From NCBI GenBank assembly GCA_031178565.1, contig JAPSIU010000009.1, positions 1 through 22,595 on the forward strand: DNA of 22,595 bases, written 5' to 3'. A program made the position numbers and the translations under genes. Below the pieces are notes generated by a model that saw only the letters and a list, made by a program, of their open reading frames with translations, searched no databases and had not been told where the DNA came from. The DNA is from Leucobacter sp. Its GTDB lineage: Bacteria; Actinomycetota; Actinomycetes; Actinomycetales; Microbacteriaceae. Positions 12,882-20,624 of the stretch are shown piece after piece. Each line of letters starts with the position of its first letter. Position 1 is the first letter of the stretch.

Positions 12882-14979
12882 GGTGGGCTCCTCGGGGGCC
12901 GGAGTCGCCGAACGCGACGGCGAGGGCGCTGCGTGCGACGCGGTCGGTCTCGCGCAGCATCGTCGGATCGGTGCCGGGCATCGGGCTGATGATCGTGTCG
13001 TGCAGGGTCGCGTCCACGGGAATGCCGGCGAAGTGGACCGCGGGATCGACGCTGCCGTCCGCGCCCACGAGCAGGCCCGTGGCGGGCTCGATGTCGAGCC
13101 CGCCCGTGGCCTCGGACCCACCCGTGCGCCTCGCGATCCGGAACGGACGAGCCCGGCCCGCGGCGAGCAGCGAACCGACGAGCGGATCCGCGGTCTCACC
13201 GGCGTCGTGGAAGTGCATCCAGGCGTCAATGAGCACTCGCGCGGTGATCCCGGATCCGTCGACACGGGGGGACCGGGCGAAGAAGCCCTCGTCCCGCACC
13301 TCGACCAGGGCCTCGGGGCCGATGAATCGCACGATGCCGGCGTCGATGAGCGCGAGCAGCTGACGCGAGCGGAAGGCGGGAGGCCCGGAACCGGCCATCC
13401 CGCCGACCGCGTGCAGCAGGGCGAAGCCGGAGGCCCGCGACTCGGCGTCGAACCCGCCGACGCTGCCGACGCGCCCCGCGAAGCCCCGGGCCGACGCGAT
13501 CGACCACAGTCCGGCTTTGAGCGCGCTGTCGCGGCCGAGCTCGGCCTCCGCGAGGTCGTCGGCGACCCGCGCCCGGACCCACGCGTCGTATGCTTCCGGG
13601 TCGGGGAAGCCGCCACCCGCGGGGTCCATCTCGGTCAGGAGGTCGAAGCGGTCGGCGCGGTCGGGCACGAGCTCGGCGACCGCGTCGTCGATGCGCTCCG
13701 GCACCGCCTCGAGCCAGCCGCGGGCGCCGGCGCCGTCCGAGAACTGCTCGTCCCCCTGGTCGGCGCGCCGCTCCAGGTCGCGCTGCACCGCAGGGTCGAG
13801 GAGCGTGTCGAGAGCCGCCTCGATCTCTCGCCGAACGGACGCGAGCGGCGCGGTGAAGGCCTGCGGCCGGACCCGGTGGAGGGTCTCGTAATGATCGAGG
13901 GCGGCGTCGGCGACGATGCGCGGCCACATCGTCCGGTCGAAGTCGATGGGCCGCGGCGCGGCGCTCCAGTCCGCCTTGCGGAGGAAGCGCTGCTCCGCCC
14001 GCGGCGGCAGCGAGCGGTAGAGCGACTTCGCCCGGAACGGCACGCCGCGGTGCGAGGTCGCGTGGAGGATCGGCTCGCGGCCGGAGGGCCGGTACCGGAG
14101 GCCCCCGGGCGCCGCGGGATCCGGCTCGAAGCGCCCGCCGCGCGAGACGGTGAGCAGCGCCATCGTGTCGAAGAAGCCCATGCCGAGTCCTCGCACGATG
14201 ACATCCGCACCCGCGGGAACGCCGCTCAGATCCTGCTCGACGGGGCTGCCGGGCCGCACCCGGAGCAGCTCGGGCCGATGCGCGAGGGCCTCCGCGAGGC
14301 GCTGCTCGCCGGGGGAGTCGGTGCGCTCGAGCCAGCCGGTCGCCGCGATCACGGCATCGGCGTCGAGGTGTCCGCCGTCGGAGAGGGAGACGCGCTCGCG
14401 ACCCCCGATGCGGCGCACCTCGACGGCGCGAGCCCGACGGGGGACCACTCTGACGTTCTCGGGAAGGGCGGCGCAGGCGCGCTCGAAGCACCAGCGGATG
14501 TATTCGCCGTAGAGCGCGCGGCTCGGGTGCGACTCGGGACGGAGCGCCGCGAGCTCGTCGCGGAAGTCCTCGGCGAAGCCCGGGCGCACGGGCGCCTCGT
14601 CGAACCGCACCGAGCGCTCGGGCGGGATTCCGGCGAGCCGGGGGTCGTCGGCCGGGAGCACCGCCGCCCCCGCCAGCAGGCACCACTCGTAGAGCGTCGG
14701 GCCGGGAACGACCGGTCCCTCGACGGTGCTCGAGGGCTCGGTGAAGAGCGTCACCGCGTCGGCGAGCGTGTTCATGCACAGCTCCCGGGTCTGATCCGTC
14801 CGCCAGACCCGCCCCGCTCCGATCTCGGCGTCGTCGACGACGTGGAGGTCGAGCGACCCGCCGCGCTCGCCCCGGCTGCGGTCGCGGCCGAGGTGCGCAC
14901 CGATCCGTTCGATGAGCGAGGCGCCGCGGGGTCCCGCGCCGATCAGCGCGATCGAGGGGTGATTCGAGACGAGGGGCAC
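12874..14979 (-). CDS. FAD/NAD(P)-binding protein, large flavoprotein (PF13454-like)
   Basis: A 701-residue protein opening directly with a Rossmann motif, IALIGAGPRGAS (G14, G16, G19). Next come VVDDAEIGAGRVW and MNTLADAVTLF, typical of the FAD/NAD(P)-binding type annotated as NAD_binding_9. A second dinucleotide-like segment is DAVIAATGWLE, and VIVRGLGMGFFDTMALLT looks like a further nucleotide-binding motif. The C-terminal half continues with FAGIPVDATLHDTIIS. No transmembrane segment is evident. GTG at 14979 is used. TATAAC lies 6 bases upstream, so the message may be leaderless. It is coupled to an SDR and divergent from the family-5 importer operon, so it may act on the imported compound. 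The reaction is unknown; an oxidase or monooxygenase is possible. Confidence 0.85.
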   Translation of the reverse strand: MPLVSNHPSIALIGAGPRGASLIERIGAHLGRDRSRGERGGSLDLHVVDDAEIGAGRVWRTDQTRELCMNTLADAVTLFTEPSSTVEGPVVPGPTLYEWCLLAGAAVLPADDPRLAGIPPERSVRFDEAPVRPGFAEDFRDELAALRPESHPSRALYGEYIRWCFERACAALPENVRVVPRRARAVEVRRIGGRERVSLSDGGHLDADAVIAATGWLERTDSPGEQRLAEALAHRPELLRVRPGSPVEQDLSGVPAGADVIVRGLGMGFFDTMALLTVSRGGRFEPDPAAPGGLRYRPSGREPILHATSHRGVPFRAKSLYRSLPPRAEQRFLRKADWSAAPRPIDFDRTMWPRIVADAALDHYETLHRVRPQAFTAPLASVRREIEAALDTLLDPAVQRDLERRADQGDEQFSDGAGARGWLEAVPERIDDAVAELVPDRADRFDLLTEMDPAGGGFPDPEAYDAWVRARVADDLAEAELGRDSALKAGLWSIASARGFAGRVGSVGGFDAESRASGFALLHAVGGMAGSGPPAFRSRQLLALIDAGIVRFIGPEALVEVRDEGFFARSPRVDGSGITARVLIDAWMHFHDAGETADPLVGSLLAAGRARPFRIARRTGGSEATGGLDIEPATGLLVGADGSVDPAVHFAGIPVDATLHDTIISPMPGTDPTMLRETDRVARSALAVAFGDSGPRGAHHD

Positions 14980-14985
14980 ACCACC

Positions 14986-14991
14986 GTTATA
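14986..14991 (-). promoter_or_regulatory. -10-like TATAAC directly before the flavoprotein start
   Basis: On the minus strand TATAAC (14991 down to 14986) is separated from the GTG start at 14979 by 6 bases. This is the spacing seen for leaderless transcripts in actinobacteria. No convincing -35 hexamer is seen 16-18 bases further upstream. Confidence 0.35.
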
Positions 14992-15068
14992 CGCCGTCGG
15001 GACCGGATGCGCCGAGCCGGATGACCGAATGTTTCATGAAGCTCTGTTACGCGGTGACTTTCATTTCG

Positions 15069-15085
15069 GTTATGCGACGGATAAC
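15069..15085. promoter_or_regulatory. Inverted repeat in the divergent spacer before the family-5 importer
   Basis: GTTAT (15069-15073) and ATAAC (15081-15085) form an inverted repeat with a 7-base centre. It lies about 77-93 bp upstream of the lipoprotein start, in a 182-bp divergent spacer. GTTAT/GTTAC also occurs at 14986 and 15046. It may be an operator or part of a promoter region controlling the two divergent operons. Confidence 0.3.
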
Positions 15086-15161
15086 AATTGCTTCTGGCCG
15101 CGTCGACTGTCGCGCGGCTTCACCAGCAGCGGATCCCCGCTCGAATCGCAAGGAGTTCCCC

Positions 15162-16799
15162 ATGAAGAAGCGCCGTGCCGCCTGGATCGGAGCCGTAGCC
15201 GCCGTCGCCATCGCGATGACCGGCTGCTCCGCGAACGGGGACGGTGGGGGAGCAGCCGCAGCGGGCGGCGGCACCCTGACCTACCTCGAGCCGCAGACGT
15301 GGATCACGCTGTACCCGCCGGCGGGCGGCTTCTACCCGAACGGCGGCGTGATCAACCAGATCACCGATCGCCTGCTCTACCAGAACCCCGAGACGCTCGA
15401 GCTCGAGCCGTGGATCGCGGAGGAGCTGCCCGAGGTGAACGCGGATGCCACCGAGTACACCTTCAAACTGCGCGAGGGGGTGACCTACTCCGACGGCACG
15501 CCCCTCGACGCCGAGAACGTCGTGAAGAACATCGATCTCTTCGGCACCGGCGACCCGGAGCGCGCGCTGCCCGTCTCGGAGGCGATCAACAATTACGACC
15601 ACGGCGAGGTCGTCGACGAGCACACCGTCAAGTTCCACTTCTCGGCGCCGTCGCCCGGCTTCGGTCAAGCGGTGTCGACCATCAACTCCGGCCTGCTCTC
15701 GAATGAGACGCTCGACCGCACCAGCGAGGAGTTCGGTCCGGGCAACGCGGCCGAGATCATCGGCAGCGGCCCGTTCGTGGTCGAGAAGGAGAAGATCGGC
15801 AGCGAACTGGCGCTCGCCGCGCGCGAGGACTACGACTGGGCTCCCCCGTCGCGCGATCACCAGGGCCCCGCCCGGATCGACGGCGTGAACTTCATCGTCG
15901 CAGCCGAGGCGAGCGTGCGCGTCGGCACCGTCGTGTCGGGCCAGGCCGATATCGCTCGTACCATTCCCGCCCCCGACGAGGGGCAGTTCGCCGCCGACGG
16001 GCTCGAACTGGTCGCGGCGCCCACCAACGGTGTGAACAACGCCCTGAACTTCCGCTTCGGCCACCCGCTGCTGCAGGACATCAGAGTGCGTCAGGCGATC
16101 ATCGCGGGCATCGACCGTCAGAAGATCGTCGACACCCTCTTCACCGACAGCTACCCGCTCGCCACGGGCGTCCTCGCCGAGAACGCGCGCGGTTACGTCG
16201 ACACCTCGGAGAACTACGTCTTCGACCAGGACCGGGCGGAGCAGCTGCTCGACGAGGCCGGTTGGACGCCGGGATCCGACGGGATCCGCGAGAAGGACGG
16301 CGAGAAGCTCGTCCTCACCTTCAACGAGGCGCTGCCGCAGCCGCGCTCGAAGGACGTCGTGACCCTGGTGCAGGAGCAGCTCGCCGAGATCGGCATCGGG
16401 GTCGAGATCTTCCCCGGCGACCAGGTCGCGCAGGACGAGGCGCAGCGCAAGCTCGACACGATCCAGGTCTTCCACACGATGGTCGGCCGGGCTGATTTCG
16501 ACGTGCTGAAGTCGCAGTTGTACTCCGCGAACCGGAACGCCCTGCTGAACCTCGACGCCGCGACCGGCACGGTCCACGATCCGGAGCTCGACGCATTGCT
16601 GGCGCAGATCGCATCGGTGCCGACCGTCGAGGAGCGCGAGGCGGCCTCGGCCGCCGCTCAGCAGCGCATCGCCGAGCAGGCCTACGTGCTCCCGCTGTTC
16701 GAGGAGCCGCAGGTCTTCGGCCTGCAGTCGCGGGTGAAGGGCTTCGAGACGGAGTCGATCGGCCGGCCGTCCTTCTACGAAGCGACCATCGAGAAATGA
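15162..16799 (+). CDS. Family-5 (peptide/nickel/opine type) ABC transporter substrate-binding lipoprotein
   Basis: A 545-residue lipoprotein of the SBP_bac_5 family (DppA/OppA/NikA relatives). The signal is KKRR followed by an Ala/Val-rich segment and the lipobox MTGC, making C22 the lipidated residue. A Gly/Ala-rich linker follows. The mature protein has the usual blocks ITDRLLYQNPETLELEPWIA, YTFKLREGVTYSDGTPLDAENV, FRFGHPLLQDIRVRQAIIAGID and the AEQLLDEAGW block. ATG 15162 is chosen because AGGAG (15151-15155) precedes it and because it begins the signal peptide. The in-frame upstream ATG at 15021 would bury the signal. The stop overlaps the permease start (ATGA). From memory of the family-5 subfamilies, it resembles the KPN_01854-type proteins that sit beside CMD/AhpD genes. 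Confidence 0.93.
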   Translation: MKKRRAAWIGAVAAVAIAMTGCSANGDGGGAAAAGGGTLTYLEPQTWITLYPPAGGFYPNGGVINQITDRLLYQNPETLELEPWIAEELPEVNADATEYTFKLREGVTYSDGTPLDAENVVKNIDLFGTGDPERALPVSEAINNYDHGEVVDEHTVKFHFSAPSPGFGQAVSTINSGLLSNETLDRTSEEFGPGNAAEIIGSGPFVVEKEKIGSELALAAREDYDWAPPSRDHQGPARIDGVNFIVAAEASVRVGTVVSGQADIARTIPAPDEGQFAADGLELVAAPTNGVNNALNFRFGHPLLQDIRVRQAIIAGIDRQKIVDTLFTDSYPLATGVLAENARGYVDTSENYVFDQDRAEQLLDEAGWTPGSDGIREKDGEKLVLTFNEALPQPRSKDVVTLVQEQLAEIGIGVEIFPGDQVAQDEAQRKLDTIQVFHTMVGRADFDVLKSQLYSANRNALLNLDAATGTVHDPELDALLAQIASVPTVEEREAASAAAQQRIAEQAYVLPLFEEPQVFGLQSRVKGFETESIGRPSFYEATIEK

Positions 16800-17848
16800 G
16801 CGGGCGGGCGCTGCTGAGGCGCGTGGGCCAGGCCTTCCTGGTCCTCGTGCTCGCCTACACGGGTGCCTACATCCTGCTCGCGGCGCTGCCGGGCGACGCG
16901 GTGATGGCGCGCTACGGCAGCCCCGAACTCGGCCTCACCGATGAGCAGATCGCCCAGATCCGCGAGTCGTACGGGATCGACCGACCGCTCGTGCTGCGCT
17001 ACTTCGAGTCGATCTGGGCCTTCCTGAGGGGCGACCTGGGATACTCGGTGCAGAGCGGGGCGAAGGTCTCCGACCTGATCGCTGAGGCGCTGCCCTCGAC
17101 GCTCGCGCTCGCGAGCATCGCGCTCGTCGGCGCGGTGTTCCTGGCGGTCGTGATCGCCTTCACCGCGAGCTACGGCGCCGGCGCGTGGCTGCGCCGGCTG
17201 TTCCGCAACCTGCCGCCCCTTTTCATCTCGCTGCCGGTGTTCTGGATCGGCATCGTGCTCATCCAGGTGTTCTCGTTCAAACTCGGTCTGATCCCGGCGA
17301 TCGGGGCGAGCGAAGGACAGGCGCTGATCCTGCCCGCCGTGACCCTGACGATCCCGATCGCCGCCCCGCTCGCCCAGGTGTTCCTGCGCAGCATCGACGA
17401 GGTGCGTGAGCAGCCGTTCGTGAACGTGGTGCGGGCGCGCGGGGCGAGCACGTCGTGGTTGCTCTGGCGGAACGTCGCCCCCAATGCGCTGCTGCCCGCC
17501 CTGACGATGGCGGGTCTGCTCTTCGGCGAGCTCGTCGGCGGCGCGATCGTCACCGAGTCCGTCTTCGGTCGAGTCGGGGTCGGCAGCCTGACGGCGCAGG
17601 CGGTCGCCAACCGCGACACCCCGGTGCTGCTGGCGGTCGTCGTGATCGCGACCGTCGTGTTCGTCACGATCAATCTCGCGGTCGACCTGCTCTACCCGGT
17701 GCTCGATGCGAGGCTGCGCAACGCCGGCTCCGGTGGTCGTCGAGCGACGCGCGCGGCGGATCGGAGACGCACGGCCGACGCCGATCCGTCGGCGACGGAA
17801 CGCCCGGTTGCCGCAGGAAGCCCCATTCCCGCAGGAGGTTCGAAATGA
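16796..17848 (+). CDS. ABC transporter permease, DppB type
   Basis: A 350-residue inner-membrane permease of the dipeptide/nickel type, with an N-terminal membrane span (FLVLVLAYTGAYILLAALPGDAV), a large outer loop containing YGIDRPLVLRYF, then five further spans. The cytoplasmic coupling motif is VRARGASTSWLLWRNVAPNALLP, and GGAIVTESVFGRVGVG follows, as usual. The last about 45 residues are a hydrophilic Arg/Ala-rich tail longer than that of most DppB proteins. The start overlaps the binding-protein stop by ATGA, and its stop overlaps the next permease start the same way. Confidence 0.94.
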   Translation: MSGRALLRRVGQAFLVLVLAYTGAYILLAALPGDAVMARYGSPELGLTDEQIAQIRESYGIDRPLVLRYFESIWAFLRGDLGYSVQSGAKVSDLIAEALPSTLALASIALVGAVFLAVVIAFTASYGAGAWLRRLFRNLPPLFISLPVFWIGIVLIQVFSFKLGLIPAIGASEGQALILPAVTLTIPIAAPLAQVFLRSIDEVREQPFVNVVRARGASTSWLLWRNVAPNALLPALTMAGLLFGELVGGAIVTESVFGRVGVGSLTAQAVANRDTPVLLAVVVIATVVFVTINLAVDLLYPVLDARLRNAGSGGRRATRAADRRRTADADPSATERPVAAGSPIPAGGSK

Positions 17849-18750
17849 CCGCGATCGAGGTCGCAGCCGGTTCCGGTACCCCCGGCGGCTCCGGGACTGG
17901 CGCCGGCACCGGCGCCGATCCCGAGCAGACGGGGCCGAGGGCCGCGCGTGCTCGGCGTTCGCTGCTGCGTCCGGGGCTGCTGCTCCCGGTGCTCGTGCTG
18001 CTCGGAGCGCTGGCCTGGGCGGTCGTCCCCGGTCTCTTCACCTCGGTGAGCCCGACGGAGACGGTCGGCCCGGCGCTGCAGGCTCCGAGCGCTGCGCACT
18101 GGTTCGGCACCGACGCGACCGGGCGCGACGTGTACGCCAGGGTGGTGTTCGGAGCGACGCAGTCGGTGACCGCGGCGCTCATCGCGGTGCTCGTCGGCCT
18201 CGTGTTCGGCTCGGCGATCGGTGTTGCGGCGGGAGCGGTGGGCGGCGCGCTCGACGAAGCGCTCATGCGCCTGGTCGACGTGCTGCTCGCCATCCCGACG
18301 CTGCTGCTCTCGCTCAGCGTCGTGATCCTGCTCGGCTTCGGCACGGCCAACGCCGCGATCGCCGTCGGCGTGACCTCGGTGGCGGTGTTCGCCCGGCTGG
18401 CGCGATCCCAGGTCGTGAGCGTGCGCGCGAGCGAGTACGTCGAAGCCGCCTACGGGTCCGGCGGCACGTTCTTCGGTGTGCTCTGGCGCCACGTGCTGCC
18501 GAACTCGCTCACCCCGGTCATCGCGCTCGCCGCGCTGCAGCTGGGATCGGCGATCCTGCAGATCTCGACGCTCGGATTCCTCGGCTACGGCGCCCCGCCG
18601 CCCACGCCGGAGTGGGGGCTGCTGATCGCAGAAGGCCGGAACTACGTCGCCACCGCCTGGTGGCTGACGGTACTGCCGGGTCTCGTCGTCGTGCTCGTGG
18701 TGATCGCGAGCAACCGGCTGAGCCAGGCCATCAACGCAGGAGGCGACTGA
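17845..18750 (+). CDS. ABC transporter permease, DppC type
   Basis: A 301-residue permease partner of the DppC family. The N-terminus is a Gly/Thr-rich low-complexity cytoplasmic segment (about 30 residues). Next is a membrane span (LLPVLVLLGALAWAVVPGLF), the family motif HWFGTDATGRDVYARVVFGA, then the core spans. The EAA-type loop is YVEAAYGSGGTFFGVLWRHV, and the terminal block is GFLGYGAPPPTPEWGLLIAEG. ATG 17845 is supported by AGGAGG at 17833-17838 and the ATGA overlap. The stop overlaps the ATPase start by one base (TGATG). Confidence 0.94.
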   Translation: MTAIEVAAGSGTPGGSGTGAGTGADPEQTGPRAARARRSLLRPGLLLPVLVLLGALAWAVVPGLFTSVSPTETVGPALQAPSAAHWFGTDATGRDVYARVVFGATQSVTAALIAVLVGLVFGSAIGVAAGAVGGALDEALMRLVDVLLAIPTLLLSLSVVILLGFGTANAAIAVGVTSVAVFARLARSQVVSVRASEYVEAAYGSGGTFFGVLWRHVLPNSLTPVIALAALQLGSAILQISTLGFLGYGAPPPTPEWGLLIAEGRNYVATAWWLTVLPGLVVVLVVIASNRLSQAINAGGD

Positions 18751-20522
18751 TGAGCCTGGTGCTTCCCCGAGTGAGCGAACCGGCGGCATCGGAACACCCG
18801 ACCGCACCTCTCCTGCGCATCCGCGACCTCGAAGTGCAGTACCGCACCGCGCACGGCCGCGTCGACGCCGTGCGCGGCGTGAGCTTCGACGTCGAGCCGG
18901 GCAAGGTCACGGCGGTGGTCGGCGAGTCGGGATCGGGCAAGACCACGGTCGCGCAGTCGGTGATCGGCCTCCTGGCCTCCAACGGACGGATCGGGCGCGG
19001 CAGCATCGTGCTGAACGAGCGGCGCGGAGGCCCGACCGAGCTCGTCGGTCTGCCGGAGCGCCGGTGGCGGGACCTGCGCGGGCGCTGCATCGGACTGATC
19101 CCGCAGGATCCCGGCAACTCGCTCAACCCGGTGGGCACGATCGGGGCGAGCATCGCCGAGTCGCTGCGGATCCACGGCTGGCGAGACCGGCGCAGGATCC
19201 GCGCCCGCGTGCTGGAGCTCCTGGAACAGGTCGGCATCGACGACCCCGCCCGCCGCGCCCGTCAGTACCCGCACGAGTTCTCGGGAGGGATGCGGCAGCG
19301 CGTGCTGATCGCCGCCGCGATCGCGAACGATCCCGAGCTCATCATCGCCGACGAGCCGACGAGTGCGCTCGACGTCACCGTGCAGCGCACCGTGCTGGAC
19401 CTGCTCGACCGGCTCCGGCAGGAGACCGGCACGGGAGTGCTCTTCATCACGCACGATCTCGCCGTGGCCGCCGAGCGGGCCGAGAGCGTCGTCGTGATGC
19501 GGGGCGGCGAGGTCCAGGAATCCGGCCCGAGCGGGCGCGTGCTCACGAAACCCGGGTCCGAGTACACCAGGCAGCTCATCGCGGATGCGCCCGCGTTCGG
19601 CGGTATCGCGGATCGCGAGCGCATCGTCGTCTCCGAGCCCGCACCCGATTCCGAGACCGAGACCGGCCTGGCGCCGGGAACGGTCCCGCGCCGCGCGCCC
19701 GGCACGGTGCCCGGCGGCGACCCGGGCGACCGCGGCGCGGCGCTGGTCGAGGTCCGGGGTCTGCGCCAGGAGTTCCACACGGGACGATCCTCGTCGCCGT
19801 TCATCGCCGTCGACGACGTCTCGTTCGCGGTTCGGCGCGGCGCGACCCACGCGCTCGTCGGCGAGTCGGGTTCGGGCAAGACGACGACGGGTCGCGCCGT
19901 CGCGGGCTTCGCGCGACCGACCGCCGGGAGCGTGCGCGTCGGCGGCACCGAGGTCACGCAGCTGCGCGGAAGGTCGCTGCGCGAGTTCCGCCGGAGCACG
20001 CAGCTCGTCTATCAGAACCCGTACGGCTCCCTCGATCCCCGTCAGACGATCGGCCGGGTCCTCGCGGAACCGCTGCGCAATTTCGGGATCGGTGCGCGAG
20101 GCGAGCACGGAGAGCGCGTCGCGCACGCGCTCGACCTCGTGGCGCTGCCGCGAGAGTTCGCCCAGCGTCGGCCCCGGGAGCTCTCGGGCGGGCAGCGGCA
20201 GCGCGTCGCGATCGCGCGCGCGCTCATCGTCGAGCCCGAGCTCGTCGTGCTCGACGAGGCGGTATCGGCCCTCGACGTGACGGTGCAGGCGCAGATCCTG
20301 CGGCTGCTCGCGAGTCTCCAGCGCGAGCTCGCGCTCACCTACGTGTTCATCTCGCACGACCTGGCCGTCGTCAGGCAGATCGCCGACACGGTCTCGGTGC
20401 TGCAGCGCGGCCGCCAGGTCGAGCACGGCGCCGCCGAGCAGGTGTTCAGCGCTCCGCAGCATCCGTACACCCGGCAGCTGCTCGAGGCCATTCCGGGCCG
20501 TGCGCCGACCTGGATGATCTGA
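18750..20522 (+). CDS. Fused dipeptide-type ABC ATPase (DppD-DppF tandem)
   Basis: A 590-residue protein with two nucleotide-binding domains, replacing the separate DppD and DppF subunits. Domain 1 has Walker A GESGSGKTT (58-66), signature FSGGMRQR (177-184), Walker B LIIADEP (197-203) and H235. Domain 2 has Walker A GESGSGKTT (371-379), signature LSGGQRQR (478-485), Walker B VVLDEAVSALD (499-509) and H536. Both the QYPHEFSGG and HPYTRQL segments typical of oligopeptide ATPases are present. Domain 2 has DEA where DEP is standard. The linker (about 285-330) is acidic, then contains a repeated APGTVP. ATG 18750 is preceded by AGGAGG (18738-18743) and overlaps the previous stop. It completes the importer encoded from 15162 onward. 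Confidence 0.95.
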   Translation: MSLVLPRVSEPAASEHPTAPLLRIRDLEVQYRTAHGRVDAVRGVSFDVEPGKVTAVVGESGSGKTTVAQSVIGLLASNGRIGRGSIVLNERRGGPTELVGLPERRWRDLRGRCIGLIPQDPGNSLNPVGTIGASIAESLRIHGWRDRRRIRARVLELLEQVGIDDPARRARQYPHEFSGGMRQRVLIAAAIANDPELIIADEPTSALDVTVQRTVLDLLDRLRQETGTGVLFITHDLAVAAERAESVVVMRGGEVQESGPSGRVLTKPGSEYTRQLIADAPAFGGIADRERIVVSEPAPDSETETGLAPGTVPRRAPGTVPGGDPGDRGAALVEVRGLRQEFHTGRSSSPFIAVDDVSFAVRRGATHALVGESGSGKTTTGRAVAGFARPTAGSVRVGGTEVTQLRGRSLREFRRSTQLVYQNPYGSLDPRQTIGRVLAEPLRNFGIGARGEHGERVAHALDLVALPREFAQRRPRELSGGQRQRVAIARALIVEPELVVLDEAVSALDVTVQAQILRLLASLQRELALTYVFISHDLAVVRQIADTVSVLQRGRQVEHGAAEQVFSAPQHPYTRQLLEAIPGRAPTWMI

Positions 20523-20557
20523 GCGCCGTCGCCGACGAGTAGCGCCGCCGCCGTCAT

Positions 20558-20577
20558 CGTGCCGCGGGAGCGGCACG
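20558..20577 (+). other. Strong hairpin with GNRA tetraloop between importer ATPase and CMD gene
   Basis: CGTGCCGC (20558-20565) pairs perfectly with GCGGCACG (20570-20577) around GGGA, which matches the GNRA stable tetraloop rule. It sits in the 102-bp gap of an otherwise gap-free operon. There is no T-run. It could act as a partial terminator, an RNA-processing boundary or a 3'-end stabiliser for the importer message. Confidence 0.5.
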
Positions 20578-20624
20578 CGGAACCCCACACCCGATCCATC
20601 ACCCGCCGACCGAATGGGAGCCCC

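Noticed and set aside
12882..13616. Upstream extension of the SDR frame to a 481-codon protein
   Set aside because: The added part is low-complexity Ser/Arg/Pro sequence inside the flavoprotein gene. The start at 12881 has a ribosome binding site and the normal SDR N-terminus.
12334..15024. 896-codon open frame on the + strand opposite the flavoprotein and SDR genes
   Set aside because: It is a GC-rich antisense shadow: its product is Arg/Gly/Ala-rich with no domain, while the minus strand carries clear Rossmann and SDR motifs.
15079..15089. Vector contamination suggested by GGATAACAATT
   Set aside because: Only 11 bases match the lac operator arm, and the flanks are unlike lac vector sequence and continuous with native spacer DNA.
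15021..15161. Start of the family-5 lipoprotein at 15021
   Set aside because: It would place 47 residues before a perfect signal peptide with lipobox. AGGAG before ATG 15162 settles the start.
17706..18749. Upstream extension of the fused ATPase to 938 codons
   Set aside because: This part is an out-of-frame reading of the permease gene; ATG 18750 has AGGAGG and a TGATG overlap.
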